Assembly: GCA_019787685.1 (NCBI GenBank)
Contig: JAHNUO010000007.1
Span: 620,001 to 684,000, forward strand
Source of the DNA: Chiua virens
Lineage: Eukaryota; Basidiomycota; Agaricomycetes; Boletales; Boletaceae
DNA length: 64,000 bases
Reading direction: 5' to 3'
Within the stretch, counting starts at the first letter, position 1; each line of letters starts with the position of its first letter. Positions 44,640-63,522 of the stretch are shown here, piece after piece. Below the pieces are notes generated by a model. It was not told the origin of the DNA and ran no database searches. It saw nothing but the letters and a program-made list of their open reading frames with translations. A program made the position numbers and the translations under genes.

Positions 44640-45194
44640 CTACGCATCACGTTGACTCCGAGCGCGGGCATGGGCGCCAAAATCCCTGGAGAGCGTCAAG
44701 ACGACCTCCCACCGACTGTTCCGGTACATGAGCGAGGACAAGCCTGCAAAGACGGTCGTGTGCAACAAGCAGTCGAGGCGCCTGACACCCCCATGGCGCG
44801 TACGGTCAAAGTCGCGGGATGCCTCGCACCGCGCGTAGAACGTATCTTGGATACGCGTGCGCTGCGTTGACGACATGCCCTCCCATTCGGGCTGGGTAAG
44901 GGGGACCTGTAAGCCTCTGTGGAGGGCTGTCAGGATGTCCTCGATGGTCACCCCGTTGGGGTTATGTGCGGTGATGACCCAGTCCTCGAAGAGGAGGTCG
45001 GAGACGATGTAGAGGGTCGTAACGCTGGGGTGCGTGGCCCACCGAGTGAGGTAGTGGGTTGTAATAAGTGTGCCGGCGACGCGAGCGGCACGGAGGGGCG
45101 CGCGACGGACGTCCCAGTCGACGAGCACGGGACGGAAGTGGGTAGTGAGAGGTGCAGTGAGGAGGGGGTCGATGACGAGCTGGTGGAACTGCAT
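44640..45194 (-). CDS. DUF6699-type protein (184 aa, single exon)
   Basis: An intronless frame of 184 codons. The N-terminus FHQLVIDPLLTAPL leads to a beta-rich region (FRPVLVDWDVRRAPLRAARV, VTTLYIVSDLLFEDWVITAH) and the family block NPNGVTIEDILTALHRGLQ followed by PEWEGMSS, where paired strands precede a helix. I recognise this as DUF6699, a basidiomycete family of unknown function often present in many copies. The C-terminal part RRLDCLLHTTVFAGLSS then SRWEVVLTLSRD closes the domain. No signal peptide or membrane segment is present, so a cytosolic location is expected. Confidence 0.75.
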   Translation of the reverse strand: MQFHQLVIDPLLTAPLTTHFRPVLVDWDVRRAPLRAARVAGTLITTHYLTRWATHPSVTTLYIVSDLLFEDWVITAHNPNGVTIEDILTALHRGLQVPLTQPEWEGMSSTQRTRIQDTFYARCEASRDFDRTRHGGVRRLDCLLHTTVFAGLSSLMYRNSRWEVVLTLSRDFGAHARARSQRDA

Positions 45195-46115
45195 TGTGGA
45201 CGAGGAATATCACGTAGGGTGCTGCGAGGGATTGTGATGGGGACTCATCACCCCACCAAGTCGAGTCCATTTTATGCAGCGGGGACAGTCATGACGGATG
45301 TGCCGCCAGTACGGCCAAGTTTGGGATTCGAAGATTACTTCAGAACGAAAGTTATCGTAACCGGTCGCTCGAGTAGCTCTTACCTTAAGGGACCTAGATA
45401 ACAAACTGAAAATGAGATCCCGACAGGAGATGACATCAACCTGAATCGTGGCCCCCGCCACCTAGTTTTTCGAACATTCCATCCCTCACCTATACTTGGT
45501 AGTGCACACGAGGCGAATCCAAATACGCCGCGTAAGCAGACCGAAAAAAAACAAGTTGCTGTAAGTCACCACGTGGCAGTCAGAGGCGGGGTTTGCGTAG
45601 TATTTGTCCTATGCTGGTCGTCCTTCCTGAGAACGAAGACGACAGCGTACCATGGAAAAATGCTGTCACGCACGGATGTGTCGTATGAATGGATTTTCAG
45701 CGCGGGGGACAGTATGCAATGCAATGACAGAGGCGGTGCTGATCGAACGACTGCGAACAATGAAGCAAATGGCCAGAATGGAGTCCCGATGCGGCAGGTG
45801 ATAGGGACAATAGCCTATCAGAGGACTTGCCGTAGAGTTTCAAAGCGCGAATGCGGTGCGACGTATCGTGGGTCTATGGAGTGTCGGGAATGGCTGTGCG
45901 GTTTAACGCTGCATGCATGGAAACCCATCATGCTTGATTACCCGGTGAGAGCGTACATAGCTGAAACAAACTAGTAATAATGTCCAAAGTGAAGCATCAC
46001 ATACCCCCAAATCCGGTAAGAGCGCGAGAATGAACAAAGTTAGTATGTTGAGGTATTGTAAGGGTAAAATAAAACGCCAAATACATGCTGGAATACACGG
46101 ACAACGACACGGACT
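45195..46115. other. Intergenic stretch between DUF6699 gene and paralogue B
   Basis: These 921 bp contain the promoter of the DUF6699 gene and the 3' region of paralogue B. The 133-codon plus-strand frame at 45573-45974 has no recognisable content. Confidence 0.4.
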
Positions 46116-46793
46116 CTACGACGTGCCGGGGTCGTGGTAAAGTACATTCGTCGTTGCAAAAACAAGTTCATGAGAGCCTATGTGATTCTCTTGCTTCCCT
46201 TCCGTGGACTTCGGAGAGTGAGGCATGGCAACGAGTAATGAAATCCGAATATCCGATCCGTGGGAGGGTTTTACTTGAGAGACGTCGATATCACTTGGTA
46301 CAGTGGATGGAGGTATGGGTTGGTAGAACAGATAGCTAATCTCAGGTGGCAGGCGGTCCAGGATATGGTGTCTCCAAAACGGAATGACCCGCTTCTTCTG
46401 CGCAGGGGAACTTTCGGAATGAATGTAGATCTGAGCTGCTACTGGCTGTCGACAGGAAAGTGAGACGCGAGATCAAGGAAATTTTGATCTTCTCACCTTA
46501 ATATCTAGCCATGAAGGCGCGTGCTTGTTAGGCGTAGACGAAGCGTCCCAGATCACAGGTCGTTGGAACCGTAGAGGATTTGCAGGTATCGTTTCCAACA
46601 TTGCGTCTATTGCGCGACGTCGTGCGACAAGACGATTCCATAGGATACCCATGGTCATGAAGATGGCGAAGATGGACAGGGCAGTGACGAGGAAGCCGAA
46701 GAGCAGAGTCGAGGTATTGTTGAGAGGGCTATTCGTCGAGGGCGTTGAGGAGGACGTCGCAGTAGGGCCCGCTGGGGGGGATGAAGAGGACAT
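46116..46793 (-). CDS. Ser/Thr-rich single-pass membrane protein, paralogue B (208 aa)
   Basis: Two exons, 46793-46497 and 46445-46116, sum to 209 codons with the stop. The N-terminus is a Ser/Thr/Pro/Asn-rich segment (MSSSSPPAGPTATSSSTPST), followed by one membrane helix (LLFGFLVTALSIFAIFMTMG) and a basic stop-transfer region (LWNRLVARRRAID) with RPVIWDASS. Exon 2 supplies a cytoplasmic part: KKRVIPFWRHHILDRLPPEI, PIPPSTVPSD, ISLLVAMPHSP and ELVFATTNVLYHDPG. The LVAMP motif and overall order are shared with paralogue A at 37833-38810. An in-frame ATG at 46856 would add 21 residues; the internal start matches paralogue A better. Function unknown. Confidence 0.7.
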
Positions 46794-47041
46794 GGAGGTT
46801 GAAGTCAACCCGCTGAGAGTGTTCTCAAGGGGCGTTGGTAAGGGACAGGTCCACACAGGTGATCTAAATGTAGCTGTTCCGATTGGTCAGTCTTAGCGAG
46901 GGTTGTCATTTCCATATGAGATCAATAACCCCCTTCCACTGTGGAGGTGGCTATGTTTTGCCGACAATACAAATTCCCACACTATGTCACAACTTTCACC
47001 TCGGGCGCAAAGCAAATCACCACCCTTCATCTGCACAACAA

Positions 47042-48380
47042 TTAGCTCGCTTGTTTGTCAATTAAACCAGTCTGACCGTTGTACTTGGCTCTTTTCGCCC
47101 GCCTCACTTCTTCCAACAGACCCATCGTGTGTCTATCCAGCATCTCAACGTATGGTTTTAGACTTGTCTTTTCCCAATCAGCACCTTCTCCGGCAACGTC
47201 TAGTTCCCTCAGCAACTGAGTGGCAGTTGGAACACCACGTGGATTGAATTGCTCCACGTTCGCTGGGTCTACGGGTACGCAGACGCGGCCTGTTTTCGGG
47301 TGAACACAAAACGGTGCCTTGAGCAAGTGATTTCGGTGCTTGGACACTTCGGCGTCTAAACGGGGATAGGTATATTGCAAGACGACGTCTTCCAAGAGAC
47401 ACTTCTATACAGCAAGATCTCATCAGATTAGAGAGAATGGAGAGACAAGACGACTCACATCGCCTTCTTTCATGATGTACGTGCCGAGCTCATCCCACTT
47501 CTGTGCAGAAGACCTGTCTGGGTCCTTTGACCATTCCGTACGAAACTTGTCTACGATCTTGTGGTCGGGGATCAATTGGAGCAATGCATCCCAACCTTCC
47601 TCGGTTCTGAAGCATTCTTGATCCTCCAAGATCAGTGGGTTGAATAGCGCACGGGCGGTTTTGAGGGCTCCCCACAGTGATGGCGGCAGTTCGTTGTTGC
47701 TCATCCGGACATTTACTTTCTTGGCCATCTCCTTTCCGCCCTCAACCACGGTTAAAGCGCTGACGAGGGCTCTTCGTTGATCATCCGTCAGGTCCATAGC
47801 CTCCGGATCGCTTATCCACAAATGTATACCTCTGCGACCAGAATAAACCCATAGAAGATGACGGAAGCCAAATTGGTCGACGAGGGCAGAGTGGAGAATT
47901 TTAACCGCAGCTGAGATAAAGCCCCAACAACGAGAGCATATGTCTCCTCCGGAGCAACACGTGCGAACGCCGTCGTAGTCGGTCATATCAATATCAAACA
48001 CAAGTTCACGTTTCTGTGGTGTGAATACAGCTGACCGAACCGTTTTTTTGTCGCGTGGCTGAGGCGCGACTATCAGCAGCGTGTTTCGTCGGTGATCGAA
48101 GCAGAAAACGTACTTTGGCAGAATACACAGGGCCGATTTCAAAGCGAGTCGGATTCAGTGCTAGGACCTGTTTTTTGAGATCTTCCGCGGTATTGAAGGA
48201 GTGGTATCGTAAATACACGTCTCCCTGTAGAGTGAATGCAAACTCGCGATGAGTGAAGAGCTTTGTTGGGACGTGTTCGTGGTTCAACCAGGTGAATATG
48301 GACTTGAATGGGTAAAGCATCCTGTAGAACTGCAGCATGACCTCTGGAGAGGTGTTGGCATCATCTGTGGTGGATGTCAT
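47042..48380 (-). CDS. PRI1: DNA primase small (catalytic) subunit (409 aa, 3 exons)
   Basis: Pri1 makes RNA primers as part of the polymerase alpha-primase complex. Exons 48380-48114, 48058-47459 and 47404-47042 sum to 410 codons with the stop, the usual length. The N-terminal block YYRMLYPF-like (LQFYRMLYPFKSIFTWLNHE) and REFAFTLQGDVYLRY are conserved. The metal-binding acidic motif is LVFDIDMTDYDGVRTCC, with the catalytic Asp pair, and the structural zinc site is CCSGGDICSRCW. The nucleotide-binding block LLWVYSGRRGIHLWISD and the Asp of DLTDDQRRALV follow. The C-terminal part (LLKAPFCVHPKTGRVCVPVD) is typical of eukaryotic Pri1. A MluI cell-cycle box lies 43 bp upstream of the ATG, suggesting G1/S expression. 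It shares a 386-bp divergent promoter with the malic enzyme gene. Confidence 0.96.
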
Positions 48381-48422
48381 GATGAAGATCAAAGTACAAC
48401 GAGTTCGCGTACGTGACAATTT

Positions 48423-48428
48423 ACGCGT
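48423..48428. promoter_or_regulatory. MluI cell-cycle box (ACGCGT) upstream of PRI1
   Basis: ACGCGT stands 43 bp before the PRI1 start codon. In yeasts this box binds MBF and drives G1/S transcription of DNA-synthesis genes including primase. The match is exact; its use in this fungus is inference. Confidence 0.6.
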
Positions 48429-48441
48429 GACTAATACATAT

Positions 48442-48447
48442 CACGTG
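48442..48447. promoter_or_regulatory. E-box CACGTG in the PRI1 / malic enzyme divergent promoter
   Basis: A palindromic CACGTG, the site of bHLH factors, lies within the shared 386-bp divergent promoter. It could serve either gene. The match may be by chance. Confidence 0.3.
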
Positions 48448-48766
48448 CATACTAGTCACATTGATTGTGACTAAACACTTCGATCCGTAGTTCCGTTCTT
48501 CTCCGCCAAGTTGAGTCTTATCGTCCACCACAAACCCGATTAGTGAACGGGTAATTTGCGGGTGGATTCTTGTGCTGACTCACTCGTCGACTTGGCCCCG
48601 TCTTTTTCCTATCCGGCTACTTTGTGCCCTTGATTGGTATGCAGATATAAATTGCCTCGTCGCAAAAATATTTCTGACATTCCTTACTCCCGAATTTCTC
48701 CGTCGTGTGTGTATTCATATACATATCCAATTGATCTCTCCAATTCCCACCGGTTCCCACCCTACC

Positions 48767-50896
48767 ATGACCATCGTACTTACACCATACTGGTCTGCAG
48801 TAGATGGCACCCAGAAGCTCAGATTGGAAGCTCAGTGTAAGTCTTCCGTCCGCGCCACCAGTGCATACACCCCGTTTATCGACCGGCGCATATAGCCAAA
48901 CTCCCGCCTCCCCAGGGCCTCCTCCCCCCAGCATTCTCGCGAGATGTCCACTTTGAGCGTGTATCGATGCAGCTACGCTCCAAGACTAGCGACATTGAAA
49001 AATATATCTTTCTCTGTCAACTGAAAAATGCTGATGTGGATACATTCTATCGTCTCTGTCTGGCCAACATGAGTGTTCGTATCTGATTCAGCCGCATTCC
49101 TCCTCGTTGACATCCCCTCGCAGGAGATCACCCCACTCATCTACACTCCAACCGTTGGCGATGCCTGCTTGCAATATTCCCACAATTTCAGAAGGCCCGA
49201 AGGTCTTGTGTGCATTAGTCCTCCCAGTCTCTTGTTTTTGTACTAAGCACACAACAGTTCATCTCCATTAACGACAGAGGCAAGATTGGTACTATCCTTT
49301 GCAACTGGCCAGGGATAAGCGACACACGCATCAGTGTCGTGACAGATGGCATGTCCATTCCAGCATGTTTACATGCGTTAGAGCTGAATGTATGCTATAG
49401 GTTCCCGCATCCTTGGTTTGGGTGACCTTGGAGTAAATGGAATGCCAATTGCAATTGGCAAACTGTCGCTCTACGTTGCTGGGGCTGGGTAATGATTCTC
49501 TAAACCCATCTACGTGTGCTTGAATTAATGTACACGTTAGCATCCGTCCCACTTCCACCCTCCCAATCACTCTTGATTTGGGGACTAACCATCAAGCTTT
49601 CCTAGATGATCCTCTATATTTGGGTCTGCGGCAAAAACGTGCTTCGGAGGCCGAGTACGATGACTTCATGGAGGAATTCATGACTGAAATATCTCGTGTA
49701 AACCCCAAACTCTTAGTCCAATTTGAGGTATTCCACACTCCCGACCGGCTATCCGAGACTACTGACGCCATTTGCCGTCCGCAGGATTTCTCCACGGACC
49801 ACGCCTTCTCCTTCCTTGCTCGTTTCAGGCATCGCTTCCCTCTATTCAACGACGACATCCAAGGCACCGGGGCAGTTGTGTTGTCAGGGCTTATCTCAGC
49901 TGTACGGCTTTCCACTCTGCAGCCTCGCGAACACCGAATTCTCTTCTTTGGGGCCGGTTCCGCTGGCGTTGGTGTTGCTACTCAGTTGCTTAGCTTTTTT
50001 ACCTCTCAATGGCATGACCGAGGAAGAGGCTCGCGACCGCATCTGGCTTGTCGACTCCAAGGGCCTCATATATGACGGTCGTGCAAGTGTCTCAGAACAC
50101 AAGAAAGGCATGTCATTCTGCTAGACTGGTGATAGGCCCATGCAGCTCATAGTCGCATTGCTTGATTTTATCAGCCTTTGCCAGAAAGGACTATTCGGGT
50201 CCGCCCATGACAGATCTATTGGAAATTGTCCACTATATGAAACCTACTGCGCTTATGGGTCTTTCAACCGTCCGAGGTGCCTTTTCCGAAGATGTATCCG
50301 TCGTATGGCTTCACAGACCCCACGGCCAATCATCTTCCCTCTGTCGAACCCCGTACAACTTTCGGAATGCACTTTCTCTGACGCTCTCCGTGCGAGCGGG
50401 GGCAGTGTTCTATTTGCTTCCTGGGTCACCGTTCTCCGCGGAGATGTTTGGTGGGAGAAAATGGGAGCCTGGTCAGGGAAATAATATGTACATCTTCCCG
50501 GGTACGTTGCTCGGTGATGTCTGAGCAATCCTTGACGAGTACGATGGACTAGGTCTCGGACTGGGGTCGATCCTATGTCACGCGACGTCCGTGACGGACA
50601 GCATGGTCGAAGCAGCTGCGCTTGGGCTTGCAAACTCGCTTTCCTGGGACGAGCGTACGTTGGAACTCATCTACCCTCGTATCGACCGTATTCGCGAGAT
50701 TAGTGCGCGGATCGCAGTTGCCGTCATTCGCGCTGCACAAGCAGCGGTCAGTTCCCAGTCTCATCGACGAGAGCAGTCGTAGACTAGTACTGATACTGTA
50801 CATTTTCAGAATGTCGACCGCTCATCGGATCTCAAGGACCTGACAGACGAGGGGCTGTTCGAGCTGGTTCAAAAGAAGATGTGGTCCCCTCAGTGA
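48767..50896 (+). CDS. NAD(P)-dependent malic enzyme
   Basis: It decarboxylates malate to pyruvate. The model starts [20 protein letters not shown] at 48767 and ends [13 protein letters not shown] at 50896, with about nine introns. Family blocks in order: [60 protein letters not shown], the [20 protein letters not shown] signature, [59 protein letters not shown], the second Rossmann block [18 protein letters not shown] and RDIPFPLSNP-like ([15 protein letters not shown]). Catalytic Tyr, Lys-region and acidic metal ligands are present. The frame slips by one base at the T6 run 49995-50000 (LLSFFT into [20 protein letters not shown]), most simply a homopolymer indel. No clear mitochondrial presequence is visible. 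Cofactor preference cannot be read from the sequence. Confidence 0.9.
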
Positions 50897-51013
50897 AAGA
50901 TGTAATCTAACTTTTTTCTTTGGTGGTCTCTTTCTTTTCACTGGGTCTCACTCCAATCTGTGTAAAAGTATGTACTGCATGGTATCAGATGACAAGGGTG
51001 ATTTCTAGACTTT

Positions 51014-57836
<6,823 letters not shown>

Positions 57837-60800
57837 GGGAACGCTTAGGACTTAGGTGTCAACTCAATCATCCTGATCCCCAGAGAGATTTCCCCTGACC
57901 TGGCATTGCTAAAAATGCTGCCGGTGGGCGTAATGCACGACGTCACCAGTCGCAACGTCCTCAGGGGTCGAGTGCCACAAGGTTTCACCCCCGATCATCG
58001 ATCATTAATGCGGTGTCAAGAAACAATATGCCTGGCACGTCCACTCAACTGTACATGCGTCCAGCTGGAAAACGCTCTCAGCCCAGCAAACCATCATTTC
58101 TGTCTGCACAGTGGGTAGTCAAGGACTCGTGATTCACACGCGGATCACAGGTTTGACTTTCCAGACCGGCGATTGCCTCCCAGGGCTATCTTTGAACACA
58201 ATTGACCACATGGCGTCCTTGCGAGTCTGCCATCGTTCGTTCGTGCACTCCCAGAAAGACAATTGTGTCCCGGCTTCTGACAATTTGCACATGGACGCCA
58301 GAAACAATAAGCAACGATGCGTAGTTGTTTGACAACAAGATCATTGCGAACATTGGGTGATAGATATATCGATCATCTCGGTGCATTGTAGTCCGGTGAC
58401 TTTCTACTTACAAGAACCCCGGAATTACTCATAATTGACCCCAAGGCTAAGCCGAGGTTCCGATTTTCACTAGATATGCCATTTCTTACGAGTCTATATG
58501 CTCCCAGCAGCTCATACGATCAAAGCGACCGTCCTTCCTAATCGTAGAGTTGACCTCGTCCTGGAAGACGGTGCTCCGGTACCGCGCGTCCATTTCAAAT
58601 GACAGGATGGTGAGCTTCAGCCTTTCAAGGCAGAATAAAACAGTACTAATGACAGAGCGCTCGCTCGTTCGAAACGCCCAGGCATTGACAACCATAATGT
58701 ACAAATGCAACGAAATCATATCCCAGGTTAGAGAGGGGCCAATGTCATGGAGTGCTGAATCGTTGTGGGTAACACTAAGGCAAGATGATCAGAGATGCGT
58801 GCCAAGATCTCCGTCACCACGTCTCGGCGTGGATTCCGACAGAACCGCGACTTCGGATGAGTCTGGGGAAACGACCGACGGCACACAAAAGCGACCGTCC
58901 GAGGAGAACTGAAAGCGAGGGCGCAAGGCGAGTATCCGCAGTAAGAGCCGGTCCAGAAGGGGAGCAACTCGGACGTTTTGTGCCGTTTCCTCGTCGGAGC
59001 ACCGGGATCAACGACACACGTGTCAAGAGTAGCTACCTTTGCATGTGGTGAGAGAGTCTTAGTAAGTCGACGTAACGGATCATTGGCGCAAGATCTTAGT
59101 GGAATGTTTGCCCTCATGGCTCCTCGCCACGAGACACACTACCGGCTCGACCCGGACCGAAAGCGGCCCGTCTCGGCTTCCTCCGGTTGAGAGGATCGGT
59201 TCGATCGAGCCGGTTTTTTGTCATCTTCCATCTCTCACCTGTCTTGAGCCAGGGCACTCCACACCGACATTCGTGCTGGGCTAGGTCACGGTTCTAGGCA
59301 TCCCATATTATTGCGACGATGATGGGCGACATGCAAGGTACGCTGTCGAGCGGAAATTAGTCACCCGATGATCGGTTTTCAAGGGGCTTGACTGCACAAC
59401 TCAAATGTGGGCGACTCGGAACGCCTCAACCCTAAAAAACAACGATGACCTCCCGATATCGAGCCGTACTCGTTCAGGGATCTCACTTGGGAAATATGAA
59501 CCCCCGCGGTAGTCCCGAATATGTGGAAAGTTACCAATCTCTTGGATGAATTATACTGTAGACAACAACAGCCCGTCCAAAGACAGCAGTGACCACGGGT
59601 TCAGCGTTAGTCACGGCCCCGTTGGTGGTAATCGGATGACCGGCAAACGATTTGCCCCAGCCGCGACGTACTAGAGCCCGCGTCGCTTCTGCTCGAGAAC
59701 TTTTCTAGACACAGTGAATGGTACCCTAGAAAGGGGAGAAGCCTCTTGCTGCATTGTTCCAGGGACCCATCTGATCCCAAAAAAAGTGTGAACACGTCAT
59801 TTCCGTCCTGGCGAGGCCCATTGAATAAAACTGATTGCGATAACTTAATACGGTAAGCTCGTTCCGAGGGACTCTCAGGGACTCGAATTCCGTACAAGGT
59901 GTGGATCACGTTGGAGCGGTGCAACGCCTTTTGGCATCTCAGGCTAGCCAAAATTTCTAATCTCATTTTGCGCGATTGTTTATAGATAACAGACAATGGT
60001 ACATATTCTAAAATGGTAACAATAGGAGCGACGCCTCCACTCAGGACGCACTGCCCAGTCATGGCGTAAAGTATGCAGAACATTCCATGGCTACCGTTGG
60101 CAACCCTCTTGTGCATCTTGTCGTGTCAATTACATACAAGTCATGCAGTGACTCATCGAAATGAAGATCGGAGGTTCCACTCCGAACCTGACCTCCTCTT
60201 CAGGTCTCGTGGTAAAATGACAGGCTGCCTGACAGGGTCTAGTATTCCACATGACCCATCACTAGTCACTTGTGTCGACGGGGGCAGCGACGCACCGGAT
60301 CATAACTGCAGCTTGAGGTCAGACGACTCCTGCGAACTTTGAGTTTTGAAAACAGCGCCCACTATCTCACTATCTCGGGCGGCCCTGTTGACTGGTCATG
60401 CGTTCCAACTTTTGCCTCTCAACCTTCGCAAAACGCAGACCACGCGGTGATGCGGGTTGCAAATAAACGAGCACTCTAATCAGGGTTCATGAATTCATTT
60501 ACCATATACTACCTAAATGACTTCCGCGCGTTCGAGAAGGTGGCGGTTATTAATGTGCTTCCTTTACTCAAGAAAAAAAGTGGTCCTTTTAGGGTCCGGT
60601 CAAACCGATCTGAGTCACTGAGTGTAAGTTGGGAGGCCGCAAGTTCGGACAGCCACTCATTCACGCGTCATGCATCGTGTCCGTTGATTGAACGACCGTG
60701 TAGGGTAAGTGACCTGCCACCCGGGCAGCTCAACGTGTCTTTGTTTTCCCAACATCCTTGCACCGTCAGCGCCCTTGGCAGTTTGACACTCCACACTCTC

Positions 60801-62277
60801 GCTGACACCACGTATCATTGATAGCATATATCCTGGGACCCCGCGGGTTTTCTCAAGTTGCCGTCTACTAACGGGCACAGTGCACATGCCATGATTCATC
60901 CTTGCAAAGGGATGGGTCACATAGGCGAGCTTACCTGAACACATGCTGACTACTTAGTCTCCGCCATCCCTTCAGGATCCAGGTGCTGGCGTCGCCACCG
61001 ACACGTGCCACTCGAAGATCTGTTGGCTAAGGTGCGCCGCTTGGACGTGGCATCTTGGAGTGGTTTGGACGGATCAAGTTGGGTGGAAGTGTGGGCCAAC
61101 AATCACTTCCCGAATTGTACCTGAGATAACCTACTCACGATAGCCCCTTTAGTAGAACTTCCCGTGTTTGGTCCAGGAATCAAAACCCACGACACGATGG
61201 CCTGAAAGAGAAGTTGTTATAGGTTGAATAGCCTGACGTAGCATCATTCTGACGTGAAACCGCAATTTGCTGGACCATATCTCTGCGTCGCTAGTTAAAT
61301 CGTCCTCTTCGACCGGCGCAGTCGAAGTCTCCACATTCTGAATTGACCATTCCTGTCGGCGCCACCTGTATCGCATAGGAAGCCACATGAGATGACTAAC
61401 GGATCCACTCCGACTCGCGACCGCTTGATTGCCTGGGGTTTTCAATTCGTCACAAGATAGCCCGGATTATTGCCGTCTGTCCGTTCGTGGCTTGGACGGT
61501 GCCAACGGCGGTTAAAGGATTGCGGATCTCCACTCGACACGTAAATGTCTGCGGCTTGGCTTCGGCTACGTGGAAACTGGGGTCGATTTAGCGACAACTC
61601 CGTCTTGTACAGGTGTTTGGGGAAACGTGGCTAGCGGCATTCGGTGAGAAATCTCAATCTAGCACCAAGTAGGCATGACAGTGCGTCCAACACCCGGGAC
61701 ATGTCCGCGCTCAGAGAATGTCATAGTCCAGTCGGAAACCTGAGACGCCTGCACTACTGGAACAAGGGCGAACTTGATAGGCAATCAATCGACCAACGAC
61801 GCGATTGCGCGTCCAATGTAAAATGGCCCATGTGGAATCCTTGATAGTTCTCTCACCCGGGAAACGCGGGCCGTGTCGAAAAAACCGATGACCTGCCCAG
61901 GAACATGCCGAATCCCCAAAATCGACTAGAAAGTCCGTGCACAACGAGCTCTTCGGAACAGCTTGGAATTTTCAACCACCGAAAACAGTTCATAATCAAC
62001 TGAGGGTTTGAGCGGTGCATAAATACATAAATTTTTGCGACTCACTCACCTGGGCTAGCCCATTAGTGGCAAGGGACTCGACCATTTAGACAATTTGAAT
62101 TTATGATCTACTAGTACTTATGTATCCTTTCTGAGTCCGTCAAGCTAACACGGAAAGTTGAAGACATGTACGTCAAAGAATGGCACAACAGTCGCGTTGA
62201 TCAAATATCAATCAGATTTGACGTGCTATGAGTCATCTTCATGCAAGATATTATTGTCATTTCAATAGATCATCAAG
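57837..62277. other. 4.4-kb stretch without a recognisable gene
   Basis: No gene was recognised on either strand. The longest frame is 169 codons at 59607-60116 (minus), with no motif, signal peptide or neighbour exons; mirror-image frames occur at 58550-59117. A GC-rich inverted repeat of 16 bp followed by six T lies at 59197-59218. No transposon ends, long repeats or RNA genes were seen. It may hold decayed sequence or a lineage-specific gene that cannot be read by eye. Confidence 0.4.
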
Positions 62278-63522
62278 TCATCGACCCATCCATCCCTGAT
62301 GATTATTAGTTATCATCGCCAGGGTAGAATAAATGGAGCAACTCACGCCGTCCACAACCAATAACTCTCCACACACGTATTGGCTTGCGTCACTGGCGAG
62401 AAAAACGACGGGTCCCGCAAAGTCCTTGGGATCGCCCCATCTTCCAGCGGGAATGCGCTCCGAGATCTGCCTGAACCGCGTTTCGTCCGCCAGGAGCCGT
62501 TCGTTCCTAGGAAAGGAAAACCACACAGCAGAAAGGTAATCAGTTCCGTGTCCAAAAGATAATAATACCCTCCATGTGCTTGATACCAAACTCCAATTCC
62601 GCCGAGTCGTGGACCGGCGGAAAGGCGTGCGAGGGTGATATGAATATACACTCCGAGGTTCATGCAGAACCAAGATATCAAAGATAGACAACTCACATAT
62701 CAGTGGCAACGTAGCCTGGGCAAATCGCATTAACCTGGACATTGTCTTGGCTCCATTCATTGCTGAGGGCTTTGGTCAGCTGACCGAGCGCTCCTTTCGC
62801 GGAGGCGTACGCTGGGACTGTCATCCCACCCTGAAAGGTCAGGAGGGAGCAAAAGTTAATTATTTTTCCTCTGCGCAGAGGAACCATGTGGCGGCCAGCT
62901 GCTTGTGAGAGGAGCCAGGCTGCTTTGAGGTTTACATTGAGAACCTAAGAAGCGATTAGTCATATGCAGGGTTCGAGAGATTGATGAGATGAGGCGAGAA
63001 AGGAGTTGGAGCCGAAGCAGTGAAAAGGGACGACGTACATCATCCCAGTCTTTCTCCGGGAAGTCGACGCTCGGTGATCTGCGCTGTATGCCTGCACAGT
63101 TGACCAGGATGTGTATGTTGCCGCCCATGAGGTCGAGGGCCTTGGGAAAGAGATCTCGGACAGCATCCAAGTCGGCTAGGTCGCAATATACGATCTTGGC
63201 AGTGCCCCCGAGCGCGCGTATGGCATCAGCGGTGGTAGTGTTCGGTTCAGAGCCTAAAGGAGGTTCTCGCTGGACCAGGCAGATAGAAGCACCGGCCTGG
63301 GCCAAGGCTATGGCACAGGCTGCACCGATACCTTGATTAATACATTTGGGGAGGATCAGGGAAGGTTTCGGATTGCATAAACGGCGAGGAAGACATGGGT
63401 CAATGATTTACACGGAACATCAGACGAACAAATACGTTACCCCTCGTAGCCCCGGTGATGAGAACATTTTTGGCGGCCAAGTCGAAGAGACGGGACGAGG
63501 GGACGACTGGTGTGGGATCCAT
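62278..63522 (-). CDS. Short-chain dehydrogenase, 2-deoxy-D-gluconate 3-dehydrogenase (KduD)-like (266 aa)
   Basis: Exons 63522-63441, 63331-63039, 62944-62697, 62506-62347 and 62295-62278 sum to 267 codons with the stop. The Rossmann motif reads [19 protein letters not shown], followed by CDLADLDAV and [11 protein letters not shown] (the NAG motif). The catalytic triad is in [27 protein letters not shown] sequence: Ser in FCSLL, Tyr and Lys in [13 protein letters not shown], and [12 protein letters not shown] follows. The C-terminus LVVDGGWMGR matches gluconate 5-dehydrogenase and KduD proteins. The third intron (62696-62507) is 190 nt, much longer than the others in the window. KduD acts in pectin or uronate breakdown, but SDR substrate calls from sequence are unreliable. 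No targeting signal is present. Confidence 0.88.

Noticed and set aside
59197..59218. GC-rich inverted repeat followed by six T, like a bacterial terminator
   Set aside because: The DNA is fungal and no gene ends here. A 16-bp imperfect palindrome before a T run is expected by chance in 64 kb.
59607..60116. 169-codon minus-strand frame
   Set aside because: Longest frame in its gap but no domain, signal peptide or intron pattern; a frame this long occurs by chance in such a stretch.
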